Shown here: piece after piece, positions 1 through 11,136 of the stretch
Position numbering within the stretch: position 1 is the first letter of the stretch
How the letters are laid out: each line of letters starts with the position of its first letter
Source of the DNA: Chrysoporthe austroafricana
Lineage: Eukaryota; Ascomycota; Sordariomycetes; Diaporthales; Cryphonectriaceae
Length of the DNA: 64,000 nucleotides
Assembly: GCA_001051155.2 (NCBI GenBank)
Contig: JYIP02000004.1
Coordinates: 435,576 to 499,575 of the forward strand
Direction of reading: 5' to 3'
Position numbers and translations under genes: made by a program
The notes under the pieces: model-generated
Database searches by the model: none
What the model saw: the letters and a program-made list of their open reading frames with translations, nothing else
What the model was told of the DNA's origin: nothing

Positions 1-204
1 TCTGCATGCAAGTTCTGACTTTTTTGTCTTGAGTTAATGAATAATGATATACTCTCCTACCAATTTTGCTCTTGTGAAGAAGAAAGAGGCTTGGTTTCTG
101 TTTGTAGATGTTGTTTTGGTCCTTTTTATCCACTCATCTGGGCTGGAGCTTCTCTCAACGGAATACACACAGGACCACGACCTGAGACATGAATTAGAGC
201 CTAT

Positions 205-217
205 ATAGTAGCCAGCG

Positions 218-255
<38 letters not shown>

Positions 256-330
256 TAAGCCAGCCAGATAGTCAGCGAGCCAGCCGGATAGTCAGCGAGC
301 CAGCCAGATAGTCAGCGAGCCAGCCAGCCA
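205..330. repeat. CCAG-type microsatellite grading into a minisatellite
   Basis: A run of (CCAG)n from about 210 passes into several copies of a unit close to AGCCAGCCAGATAGTCAGCG, with small variants. It lies just downstream of the Ap4A phosphorylase stop codon. It looks like a replication-slippage product with no coding role. Bases 1-204 contain no gene that I can see. Confidence 0.8.
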
Positions 331-380
331 TCCTATAAAGCGAACCCAAGGCCCTCCCATGCCCCACGAGCAGGCAGCCC

Positions 381-1549
381 TCACGCCCCGACCCCGATCT
401 GGCCCAGGATCTCCCAGAGCTGCCGCGGGTCCTCGCGCAGGGCATCCCACTCCGCCTCGCTCTTGACCAGCGCCGTGCCCGCCAGCACGGTCCCGTTGAG
501 CGCCAGCCTGCCCAGCTCGCGGCCCGCCGCGTCGCGCACCGCCGCGCCCTCCGCCGTTCGCGGGCAGAGCACCATGGCGTCCCTCGTCAGCGCGAGGTTG
601 TAGCTGATCCGCGCCTCCACCCCGTCCGGGCCCGCCAGAGCCTCCTTTCCCCCCTCCTCGTCGCTGGGACCCATCCCGGCCCCGGCCGCGGCGCACGCCT
701 GCCCGTACAGCCGCAGGTACACGGCATGGAGCTCCTCGGGCCCCATCTCCGGGCGCAGGCCCTCCCCGAACGCCAGGAACGGTAGTAGCCCTGCGCCGCT
801 GGCCCCGGCCCCGGCCCCAGCCGCCACCAGCCTGTCCGCGAGCACGCTCCAGCCCCCAGCCCCGGCCGCGTCCTCGAGCCCGTCCCGCATCCGCGCGACC
901 GGCAGCAGCTGCAGGTGCCGGTGCGGCTGGCTCGCGCCGCTGTGCGGCCCGCAGTTGAAGAACGCGAAGAGGCCCTGTCCTTTCTCTCCCTCTGCCGCGG
1001 TTGGGGGGTAGTCGTGGTACGCACGTATGCAAGCGTATGCGGCGGCCAGGTCGCCGGCGTCGAGGAGGTGGTTCTGGTGCTTGAAGGCGCGTGTCACGAG
1101 GAGGAAGTGCTCGGGGACGACGGCGAACTTGTTCAGCACGAGGACGTGGTCCGGCGCGAGGGGCGCGACGACCAGCGCCGGGGGCGGGCTCTCGAACGGG
1201 TTGAAGGGCTTGGCCCGCTCGGGGGCGCCGCTGCTCGAGGGGGCCGGTTTTGGCTTGTTCGCCAGGGCGGGCGAGAAGCGGAGCTGGATCTGGGGGCCAG
1301 AGTGTGCGGTCAGCCTTTCTGCTGTTGCGGTGGTGGTCGAGACGAGACGGTGAGAGGGGCAGGGCTGGGGACGAGGCTGGAAGCGACGATAAAAACAAGA
1401 ACCCAGACCAGGGCACCTACCGGCGTCGAGGCGGGCGTCAGGACGGCGACCTGCGTGGGGTAGAAGTTGATGTCGCCATTGGCCTTGGCCCTGTTGAAGG
1501 TGGTCCTCACGAGGTCGGGCAGGTTGGCAGGAACCTTGACTGGCGACAT
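381..1549 (-). CDS. Ap4A phosphorylase (ATP adenylyltransferase)
   Basis: The predicted product degrades diadenosine tetraphosphate by phosphorolysis to ATP and ADP, as yeast Apa1/Apa2 do. Two exons are visible: 1549-1421 and 1289-381, separated by a GTAGGT..CCCCCAG intron at 1290-1420. The join is in phase and gives 345 residues, the usual size for the family. The N-terminal exon reads as a typical Apa start, with NFYPTQVAVLTP before the join. The HIT-like core contains FFNCGPHSGASQPHRHLQLLP-type sequence, including the H-x-H-x-L signature PHRHLQL that carries the nucleophilic histidine in this family. The start was chosen at MSPVKVP because an ATG further upstream would add unrelated sequence. 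It is probably a cytosolic housekeeping enzyme. The family call is strong; which yeast paralogue it matches is not resolved. Confidence 0.9.
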
Positions 1550-1885
1550 GTCGTCGTCCCGCGCGCGGCCGCTCTGTTCTCTCTCGCCGGGACGCGTTGA
1601 GACGAGCAAAGTTGACAAAGTGCTAAGTAGCTAAGCAGTAGGCAGGGCTGGGTTTGGGCTTGTCTGGCATGTGAAATCGAGGATGCAACACAGGCCAAGG
1701 GTGTAAACAGTATGACGTAAGCGGGGCAGCGCTTCTGTCGTGGGCGAAGTCACAATATATCTATCGAGTTCCAGTGGGTTTCTTTTCTCATCTACATAAA
1801 TCGGTATTATGTCTATAGATATCGTATGCTTAAGTACAAAGGGCGTACCGCAACCACCCGACACCCCCTCCCATCTCGCCCTTTG

Positions 1886-2955
1886 TCATATCCCAGGCAG
1901 GCCAACAACCTCTCGCAGCGGAGTCACAACCCTCGGTAGGAAGTAGACAGCGTAGATCCCCGTGAATGCGACCAGAAGACCAGTAAGCTGTATCACTGTT
2001 AGTGGCTGCACTCACGGCGGCCGGCGTGACGAGAGCCCGCGGGCCCAGGGGCGGGGGCAGTTGGAGGGGAGGGAAGGGAACATACCTTCTCGAACCACGT
2101 GTGGAAGAAGATGGCCGTCATGAGGAGCATCCACCAGCTCAGGATGATGACGGCGCCCGCGGCCTGCCCGCTCGTGGTCAGCCCGTCCCACGCGGCCGCG
2201 AGCCGCTGCTGCGCCGGGACGGCCCTCCGCGGGGGCGCGCCGAGCGCCGCGCCCTGCCGCCAGTGGAAGAGGAACACCCACCCGACCTCCTGGAGCAGGA
2301 AGTAGCTGCCCAGCACGAGCAGGAAGACGTGGCCGCTGATGTCGTGGCCGCCGCTCCAGCGCCCGCCGGCGGCCTTGCACGCGACCGCCGTGAAGATATC
2401 GGCCGCGCCCGCCGTGCTGTCCTCGAGCCGCGCCCCCGCCACCTCGCACCGCCCGCCCGTCAGCCGGAAGCTCCTGTCGATGAGCGCGGGGCCGAAGCAC
2501 CACTGCGTGACGAGCAGCCACCAGGCGGTGACCAGGGCCCAGCGGACGAGGGCGCCGGCGCGGCGGCGCGGGGTGGCCGTCGCCGGGTGCGTGAAGAGGA
2601 ACGCGAGGAAGGCCAGCGTCACCCAGGCCCAGCCGCGCTTGACGAAGTAGACGTTGAAGACGTTGCCCTTGCGCGCGAAGTACGACGGCGCGTGGGCCGG
2701 GTCCTGCGAGTGCGCCTGCTGCGCGGCGTCGTACGGCGCGTTGCGCACCGTCGGCGACAGCTGGGAGAAGAGCGCGCCGAAGGCCAGGAGCGCCGGGTAC
2801 GCCAGGAGGAGGACCGCCTCGGTCGTCGTCGGGAGGAAGGGCGGCCTGCGCGGCCTAGAGGTCGTGTTCGTGCTCGTGCTCGAGGTCGAAGTCGAGGTCG
2901 AGGGGGCCGCTGCGCCGTTCGGTCCAGCTCCGGTGCTGGCCGCTGGTGGGTCCAT
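1886..2955 (-). CDS. FIT family ER membrane protein (Scs3/FITM-like)
   Basis: Members of the fat-storage-inducing transmembrane (FIT/Scs3) family act in the ER on acyl-CoA or phospholipid pools and affect lipid-droplet budding. Exon 1 is 2955-2086. A 98-nt intron (1988-2085) has donor GTATGT, branch-like CACTAAC and acceptor ATACAG. Exon 2 is 1987-1886. The spliced product is 323 residues. It has a Ser/Thr-rich N terminus, then about six hydrophobic segments. The motif GGHDISGHVFLL matches the second conserved FIT block, with the histidines expected from the lipid-phosphatase-like fold. The last exon supplies a final TM helix (LTGLLVAFTGIYAVYFL). The start is MDPPAAST; a longer in-frame extension to 3105 is unlikely because it resembles 5' leader. 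Confidence 0.85.
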
Positions 2956-4073
2956 GACGAGGGGGAAGGAGGGAAACGTGTCGTGGAGGCAGGTGTTCGC
3001 AGTATAGATATTAGGCCAGCAGCAGCCACAGGTGAGTGAATGACGAGGCGGCAGGAGAACACGAGACACGCGTGGTGGAAAGGCCAGAGTAGTCCCAGAC
3101 GGCAACGTGCTCGTCCGTCAACTGCGTGGACACGGCCGCAGTCTGGTCTCGATCGGTGGGAGGAAATGCTTCAGAGGCTGAGGACCACCCCCACAGGCCA
3201 TCCGAGCCGGTCTTGGTGGACTCGTGCCGTATTTGTAGTGCTGCCGCCCTCTTTGTAGTGGGCTCGGTGGTGGCCAGCAAGCGTGCGTGTGTCTTGCATC
3301 TGCCCTCGAGGCCAAAAGCTATGACGTTGTCAAAACTGAGCCCTGAGCAAGGGTCTGGAGGCCCTCGCCCTCCCTGCCGGCGATCCCGCCCTCTATGCTA
3401 ACAGTGGTGGTGCAGATTTAGGAGTGATGTTGTTAGGGACTACTTACAGGGCCTCCAGGGGGCCTTAAAGGTTATTGATCCAGCGCAGCAGACGGGACGA
3501 ACCCTCTGACCGCCGCAGGTATCTTCGTATCTTTCTTCACCTAATGCAGCCCAAGCAATTTACGCCGAGGGAATTTACATGGCATCACAAGCACGAGCGT
3601 CAATATTCAGAGGCAAAAAAAGGTTCTCTCGAAAATCATTGTCATTTCATGTTCTATGTACCGAGGGGCAACCCATCCTGGCCCCAAAACCGGGGGGGCT
3701 TTTGTCCATGTTCAATTGTACCCCGAATGGTATCTCTCCCTTGGGCTTTGTCCTGCCCGGAACCGGAACGCCACCCTATGCGCAAGAAAGAAGGAAAACA
3801 CACAGAAAAAGCGGGAGGATTGTTTTGTCCAAGAGGCCACCGTGGGCCCGATTCCCGTGAAGAAGAAGAAGTGAAGATCTGGTCCTACAGAGCCGGGGGC
3901 TGGTGCGCCTGCGCCCTCGCCTGGGCCATGGCGCGCTTGTGCTGGTCGCAGGCCGACGTGCTGGCCGGCGCAGACGACGACGACGACGACGACGAAGACG
4001 AAGACGAAGACGAAGACGCCGTGTTGCTGCTACCGCTGCCGACGGCCGTGCCGTTCCCGCCGAGCGCCGCAGC
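2956..4073. other. Intergenic region with Ser-codon repeat
   Basis: No independent gene is supported here. The right part (3885-4073) is open in frame with the GH55 gene after its TAG stop. On the minus strand it encodes a Ser-rich stretch from a TCG/TCT triplet run (about 3975-4020). The left part is the upstream region of the FIT gene. Confidence 0.5.
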
Positions 4074-6419
4074 CTATGCGGAGCTGGCAAAGTACGACAG
4101 GGTCGCGCAGTAGGTGTTGCGGTTGTCCTTGTCGAGCGCCTTGCTCACGCCGTCGACCGTCAGCATGTTGACGGACGCCTTGGTCGACAGGCCGAACAGG
4201 TGCGCGGAGCTCTTCTCGATCGACACCATGTTCTGCTGGCACGACTCGCCCTCGAGGCACGTCTGGTCGTAGTTGTCGAAGAACGAGTACAGGCCGGCGC
4301 CGTACACGTACACGTCGTCCGAGTTGACGATCCGCAGGCCCCAGGTGCGCGCGCAGTTGGCCTCCGTGCACGAGTCGAACGACGGGTCGTTGTACGTGGC
4401 GTTGCTGGGGAACGGCGTGCTCGCGTTGGGGTTGCCCTGCATGTACGCCGTCTCGGTCTGGATCAGCGACATGTAGATGGCGGTGGCGTTGTTGACCTGG
4501 TAGTTGTACAGCTGCGAGTGCTCCGACGCCGTGCCGTACATCCAGACGGGGCCGGGGGACTCGACCAGCACGCCACGGCCGTTGTAGATGTCGATCTGCT
4601 GCGAGTTGGCGCCGAGCTCGAGGTCGTGGTCGGCGACCCAGAACCACGTGTTCTCCAGGTAGACGTTGGAGGCCGAGTCGGTGATGTGCATCATCAGGAA
4701 GGCACCCTCGCAGTCCGCGTTGGCGCTGTGAGTCACGTTAGGGTTCTTGGCGCACTGCGCGGAGAGCAGGTTGGTGCCCGCCGAGCCGCCGATGCGGGCG
4801 TGGACGTCCCACATGCCCGCGGCCCCGTTGGACGAGCCCTTCATGTTCCACTCGATCATGATGGCGCCGGGCGCCGGGCCGAGTGTCTCGAAAACCATGT
4901 CCGACATCTCCACCGCCCCGGTGTCGCCGGGCTCGCCCACCTGGAAGACAGGCTTCGGGTTGCTCATGTCGTTGAAGCTCGTGCCCTTGGCCATGATCAT
5001 GGGCCACACCTCGCCGGTCATCTTGATGTTCTTGGTGCCGGGCACCTTGATCGTGTCTGTGACCACGTACGCGCCGTGGTCGAAGAAGATGACCTGACCG
5101 TCCGTGGCGTTGTTGAGGATGGCCTGGATCGCGGCCGTGTCGTCGGTGGAGCCGTCGCCCTTGGCGCCGTTGGCCTTGACCGAGACAAAGCTCGAGGCCG
5201 GGAGCGTCTCGTACTGGGGCTTGCTGCGGGTGAAGACGGTGCCGTCCGAGTTGAGCAGCGAGGCGGGCTTGGTGGTGTTGGACGCGACGGTCTTCTGCAC
5301 GGCAACGCCAGCGCCGGTCTGGTACGAGTTGCCCTGCATGAAGTTGCTGACGACCTGGTTGCCCGCGACGACGGTGGCGCCCGACACGGCGTCCTTGATG
5401 GCGATGTCGACGTTCGTGGACATGTCGACGTTGTCGACGATCAGGGTGCCGTTGGTGCTGGACTCGGTGGTGAGGTACGAGGTGTTGACGCCGAGCTGGG
5501 TGTTGCTGATCTTGGAGTCGATGAACAGGACGGAGCCGACGGTCTGGGACGAGGCGCCGTTGGCCATGTCCAGGCCGACCGTGCAGCTGTCGATGGTGAC
5601 GTCCTTGAGCGTCCAGGCCCAGTTCCAGTTCATGTAGATGGCGGTCTGGCAGCCGCTGAAGCTCAGGTTGCGGGTGGTGAACTGCTGGTTACCGAGGAAG
5701 GCGCCGACGCCTCCGCCGATGAAGGTCAGGTCGCTCATGAAACCTCCCGATCCGTTGTCCATGAAGATACCCTTCTGCTGGTTGGTGGTGCCGCCGTCGG
5801 TCCGCATGTTGAACTTGATGTTCTGCAGCGAGGTGGCCTGGGCGACCTGCCAGTGGATGCAGGCACCCTCGGTGACGGGCTGCGCGGTGATGTCGATCTC
5901 GAAGTTCCGGACCTGGCGGAAGAAGTTGTTCTGGTTGACCCACCAGTTGGTGCCGTCATCCTCGTACGGGTCGGCGTCGATCACGGCCATGCCCGAGAAG
6001 GCGGCAGAGGCCTTGAGGGTGGGCGGGTTGGTGGCGTCGCCGATCAGCTGGGTGAAGTAGTACTGGATGATGGGCGTGCTGACGAGGTAGGTACCGGCAG
6101 GGAAGTAGACCACGGCGGGGGTGACAGTGGAGGACTCGCAGCCCAGGCCGCACCTACCGCCGGCGGAGATGGCCGCGTTAATGGCGGCCGTGTCGTCGGT
6201 GGTGCCATCACCCACGGCACCGTAGTCCTTGACGTTACGGTAGATGGTGTAGGTCGAGTTCCCCTGGAAGGGCGCGGTGCCCAGGTTCTGGGACATGATG
6301 GTAGGCAGCCAGTAGCCGGACGAGGAGGAGGTGGACGAGGTAGAGGTAGCCTGCGGAGCTGGGGCCGCCAGAGCAGGCAGCGCCAGCAGCAGGCACGAAA
6401 CGAGCCTGCTGAAGAACAT
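4074..6419 (-). CDS. Secreted GH55 exo-beta-1,3-glucanase
   Basis: GH55 enzymes release glucose or gentiobiose from beta-1,3-glucan and are secreted by fungi for wall remodelling, mycoparasitism or saprotrophy. This is a single 781-residue exon. Residues 1-20 form a signal peptide (MFFSRLVSCLLLALPALA) with a likely cleavage near APAPQA. The family's two right-handed beta-helix halves are visible: each opens with a near-identical block, YGAVGDGTTDDTAAINAAI near residue 67 and ANGAKGDGSTDDTAAIQAIL near 415. The length is typical for the family. The upstream end is a clean ATG. Oddly, the frame stays open for 62 codons after the TAG at 4074-4076, and a possible 75-nt intron would remove that stop (see findings). 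The GH55 assignment is confident; the exact linkage and mode of action are inferred from the family. Confidence 0.93.
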   Translation of the reverse strand: MFFSRLVSCLLLALPALAAPAPQATSTSSTSSSSGYWLPTIMSQNLGTAPFQGNSTYTIYRNVKDYGAVGDGTTDDTAAINAAISAGGRCGLGCESSTVTPAVVYFPAGTYLVSTPIIQYYFTQLIGDATNPPTLKASAAFSGMAVIDADPYEDDGTNWWVNQNNFFRQVRNFEIDITAQPVTEGACIHWQVAQATSLQNIKFNMRTDGGTTNQQKGIFMDNGSGGFMSDLTFIGGGVGAFLGNQQFTTRNLSFSGCQTAIYMNWNWAWTLKDVTIDSCTVGLDMANGASSQTVGSVLFIDSKISNTQLGVNTSYLTTESSTNGTLIVDNVDMSTNVDIAIKDAVSGATVVAGNQVVSNFMQGNSYQTGAGVAVQKTVASNTTKPASLLNSDGTVFTRSKPQYETLPASSFVSVKANGAKGDGSTDDTAAIQAILNNATDGQVIFFDHGAYVVTDTIKVPGTKNIKMTGEVWPMIMAKGTSFNDMSNPKPVFQVGEPGDTGAVEMSDMVFETLGPAPGAIMIEWNMKGSSNGAAGMWDVHARIGGSAGTNLLSAQCAKNPNVTHSANADCEGAFLMMHITDSASNVYLENTWFWVADHDLELGANSQQIDIYNGRGVLVESPGPVWMYGTASEHSQLYNYQVNNATAIYMSLIQTETAYMQGNPNASTPFPSNATYNDPSFDSCTEANCARTWGLRIVNSDDVYVYGAGLYSFFDNYDQTCLEGESCQQNMVSIEKSSAHLFGLSTKASVNMLTVDGVSKALDKDNRNTYCATLSYFASSA

Positions 6420-9400
6420 CTTGGGAGTAGCACAGCTATTCGTTGATGTTCTGTTGTCTTCGGGCCGTGAGGAAAGTAGAAGATGACTTCTAAAGTATGA
6501 CCAAGTTAGTCACAAGTTCGCACGAAGGAGTGATGTGTTGTAAATCTCTAGAATACCCAACAATTGGGTGTCGAAAGGAGGCGTGCGTCTGGCTTCCAGG
6601 AGCACAGAACAATTTGTAGTGGGGGAGAGGAGGGAAAGAGAGAAGACTCGCGAAGGCCTGGAGGTGGTGCTGGTTTATGATAGTGCGAGGTTGACAATGG
6701 GTATTGCTTGTGACGGCAAGTCACGTCGAAGGCCGTGGTGAGTCGAAGGAGGTGAACGACGAGGTCAACAATGGGCAATGAACAAACAAGTTCGCGTCAC
6801 TGGACGCGAGGGAGCAATCACTGTATGATGACGGGTAGTAGTGACGCCCATTGCCGCTGAGCCCTTTCGACCTTCAGTCCAAGCAATGAAAGGCTTGTTT
6901 GTCCTGCATGAACAATGACCATGCCTCCGTGCTCCCAGCACCCATCCAGGTGTGATATGATGTAGTCAGCCTCACTCGAGGTCAATGGTGTCCCACACAC
7001 GCCCAGTTGACCATTCACACACGTGTTTTCCATCACCAACAAGAGACACTGCCCAGCAGGTGGCAGGGCAGGGCGGTTGAGCCACAGTGGAGGAGACGGA
7101 ACCGAGTATTTCCTCGAGACAAGAGCAGGGCCAAGCTTGGATGTTTACTCACGGTGTCGAAAATAAGAGGTGACGACGGCAGGAGGCAAAAAGGCTGCAG
7201 TCTACTGCTGATGGGGTCTGAGATGGGTCAACCGGTCGAGGCCAACAAGGCTGGTGGTGGAGGGGGAAAAAAGATACGACCAAGCTGGACGGAGAGAAAG
7301 AATGAAAGGTTGACTCTCAGAGCTGCCCTGTAAAGAAAGAATGCTGACAAGAGAAAGATGAAGGGAAGATCGGTACGAATGGAGGGGAAACGAGAAGAAG
7401 AGGTCGAGTAGGAGTTGAAGTAGATGCAGACCTGTGCTTGTTGTGTCTTGTGCTTGGGTGGCCGTGATATAGGTACGTACCGCTTGCCTACTACTATGGT
7501 ACATACCTGATCGTACTATGCAGCAGGTGCAGGGGGGCGTCGGTGGTCGGTTGGCGCCAGGGGCAGCGTTGTACCAGAGTACCGTAGCATGCAGGTACCG
7601 CGCGCCACACCGCAGAGGCCGCTGTGGCCACTCAACCTCGTGCCTCCCACCAGGTCCACCCAACCACCCCCCACCAGAAACAATCTGCACATTACCCCAG
7701 AACCTTGTACTTCTCGATGTTTTCCTCTTTTATTCGGTGCTGTGTGTTTTCCGTGTCATGCATAGGACCCGGGACTGGAGGCACTCGTCCGAGCTCGTAT
7801 CCACATTGCCCCCTCCCCCTCCGCGATCTCGAGAGGCTCTCCATACTTGTGCCATCCATCATATTTGGAGCTGGCTCTGGAGGCGGCTGTGCCTCGTATC
7901 GACCTCTAGCTAGTCTCAGAGGCATACCCAGCAGGGTGATAGCGAGACTGTCAGGTATCTGGCCTGCTGTGCGAGGCTCCCAGCCCCAGCAAGACTGGCC
8001 TTCTGGCTGGTGAGTCTCATCTCTCGCTCTCACGGCCATCAGATGCTCTCAGGCGCGCCGACGACCAGGACAGCCTCCTCTTCCTCGCCCTCCACCACCA
8101 CCACCACCAGGCTAGAGCCATGCCAGGATACAAGAGCCAGGCTGGACCACCCCTGCCGTCACCGCCGTCGAGGAAGAGAGACCTCAGTCGTTCTCTGGAG
8201 CACGGCATTGGACAGGCGTGCACAGTGAGCTAGCACAACTCCATAGCGATCAGCGGGGAGGCCCGAATCTCTGCCTCTGAGCCAAGACTGGTGGTCGAGA
8301 AGTCTAAACTTGGGACGGACTGGGAAGCTGTGGGGGCCGCAAGGGGGTGAGGTTGAAATCTGGGCCCTCCACGGGATGCCTTCCTGTCGAATCGTTCCCG
8401 CCGTGCCAGGGCGTTGGTGTTTCCAGCCGCCTGCTAGCCAGAAGAGGCAAGGCACCGAGGCTGGCCGACTAGTACGAGGACTCACAAGGCTGGCATGCTG
8501 GCTCCTCGCCTCCCTCCTGCTCGGGCTGCAACACCCCCTTGAATGAAGAGGCAGAGAGGTATGTCCTCCCAGGCCCGCGTGGTGATACCTCAACTCTCAG
8601 CAATCTGAAGATGTGGCCTCTCAGCTGATTTTTACAGAACACCAGCTCCTCGCCGTCCTGCTGCCATCCATACATAAAATGTACAAGTCTGCCCTCTGCG
8701 ATTATTGCCGGCCAATACCCACCGTGGCGTCCGCGGCTCGACTGGGTGTTGGGCAGATAGACAGATGGTTGGCACAACCGCGCCCCACCAGAGCTCTGAA
8801 ACATCCGTCCCGCCCAGGGGCCAAGCGCCAGTCGGACAGTTTTAGCCGTGGTGTTTCTCGCACCCAGGCACATGTGGACCGCCGTCTTTGGCTGGCAGCG
8901 GAAATGAGGGCTGGTCGACGTGTCAATGCTTCCTATTCCGTCGCTTTCTTCGTGTTGTGGCGCCTCACGATGTCACCTTCAGGTCTCCCCCTCTCCCCAA
9001 AAGGCCTACTATGACCTACTATGAAATCTACTTAGAGATCTGACTGATCTGCAAGGGGAAGAAGAGGCGAGTTCTCGGGCCACCCCCCTCCGCGGGATAC
9101 CACCAGCCCGGGCGGCTCGGCGGGGTCTCTGAACCTGCCCTGCTGCTGGCCCTGGAATTCGACTCGGAGCTCTCAAGCCTCTATTTAATCTAATTCCCTG
9201 GACGACGCGCCCTGTCGCCTCCCGAGTTGAGATGCGGATCGTCTTGTTTGGTGCAGTTTGGCTGGTTCTACGCTGCACCCGCATGTTTCAACCCGGCCCC
9301 CACCTCTCCTACCCAGAATTGATTCGACGACATCGTCAGACGAACAGAGGGTCGAAACGCTATCGACCCCTGCGGGTCAGATTCATGCGGCTAAAACAGC

Positions 9401-11136
9401 ACGCCAACCAGCAGAAACTCCCTCGTCGCTCCCTGCCCGCCTGCATCCCCCTTTCTTTGCCACCACAGCCACCGATCCACCCGCCCCAAGGATCTCTCTC
9501 AGACTCTCAGTACTATAGTACTGGGTAAGTGAGTAGTGCCCGGGCACAGGTGAGTCAACCTGACTGTACCTCGGGATGTCAAGGAGCCGGGGAGACACAA
9601 CCGAGCACATGCGTTCTGTTTCGAAACGACGCCCCTCGGATCAGCGCTGCACGGCCTTGCTGTACTGCCCTGCGCGAGAACTGCTGGACGACGTACCCGC
9701 TGCGCAACGCTGCCCATCGCAGGGGTGCGTTGCTCAGAAGCCCGGAGCCGATCTGGTTCGCCGGAGCGTTCACAGCAGGCCCTAGGCCTTGGAAGTTGGA
9801 CATCGAGACCAGATGGCCGGCCAGGTGACAATTTCCCCTCCCCGTGACCCTGCGGCCAATGGTCTCGAGGGCCAGAGCTCGCGCCCTTGCCGCATGCCTG
9901 CCAGCCACCAAGGCCCAGATCGCCGCCCGGCGCGTCACCGCCGTGCAGACGCCGGCAGAGAGCAGGCACACCCCACCTGGCAATGGCCCTGACGATCAAC
10001 GGGCCTCCTGCAATCTAGCACGACTCACGGGCGTGTGCGCGCATAAAGAACGTGGCCTGCGCGATCACACCTCCGGCTTCCCGCGTCGAGCTTGCGCCCC
10101 CCTGGCCGTCCAGGGACAGGCCGGCCGACGCCCGTCGGGCCCGCGGTAGCTCGTCGCTGCAGAAGAGCTTGCTATAGTGATATGCCCAGATCGGCACCCG
10201 CGCCGGCAGTACGGACGTACATAGTCACGCGGTCGAGCTGCGGGCCGTCTGACGTGAGGGCTTTGACGAACGCCCGGCCGGTGTGACGGTCCACGAGTCG
10301 TCACACCAGAGAGGAACTATCAAACCTCTACAACCTAGCACGCCCGAGATGCCTGCATCGTGAACACCGGGAGCGGGCCGTCTGGTAGTCGGCATGCAGG
10401 CGCCGCCTGGAGCTGGTGGTGTTGGATGGCTTCAGGACGACTATGCGGCTATAGCACGTGGTTAAGACAGTGACTTGAAAGCTCGCACGTGAGGCATGGT
10501 ATACGTTGTCGCCGCCAGTACTTCTCCCTCCCGCCACCGCTATATGCTAAAGGCAGCAGACGCATTATCAGTAACAAGGTTCGCCGAGGTAGTTTCACAG
10601 CGTGTCTATGGAGGCGGATGTTAGGTTTCTCTGCTTTCGGCTACGAGCATTAATTAATTCTTGGCCGGGGCTTGGCCATTGGATTCTTTCAAGCAATAGT
10701 CATCAATGTTCATGCCGTTTCCGATTCGGAAGAAGATCATAGTCCATTCCCTTCCCCCTCCCTTTTTTTGTGCTCGGCTTGGACCATCTCGGCTTGGACC
10801 ATTGCAGTTGCAGCCTTGTCCAACCATCTTTGTGCATAAGGTATGCCATTCACTCGTGAGGGACTTCATAGCTTTTTGCTAATGTGATACTCAGCAGCAT
10901 CCCTCTAAGCTGCTGGGTGATTCACATGATAGGGACATGTACGTCCCCAAGAGCAAGCATTATCGAGTCAACACGCATGGATGAAGAGCAAGGAGTAACA
11001 TTCTGAGTAGTCTGCGAACTAATTACAACAATCAATCAGAGCAGCCTCACACCGACCTGTCCCCATACTATCATTAACCTTTGAGAAAATCCACAACTTC
11101 AGGTTGATCACCGGTTACAGCACCGCAATACACATG
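6420..11136. other. Long gene-poor region
   Basis: About 4.7 kb with no protein gene I can support. The open frames here lack domain signatures, overlap on both strands and have compositions typical of chance frames in GC-rich DNA. There are short sequences resembling promoter DNA upstream of the GH55 gene and a (CCA)n run near 8092-8112. No tRNA-like fold or conserved element was recognised. It could hold long regulatory sequence or noncoding transcripts. Confidence 0.5.

Noticed and set aside
2002..3039. 345-codon plus-strand frame
   Set aside because: Antisense of the FIT-family gene; Arg/Gly/Glu-rich and without recognisable motifs.
3903..6446. 847-codon open frame on the plus strand
   Set aside because: Exact antisense of the GH55 gene. 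Its composition is Val/Arg/Gly/His-rich without any domain; long antisense frames are expected in GC-rich codon-biased DNA.
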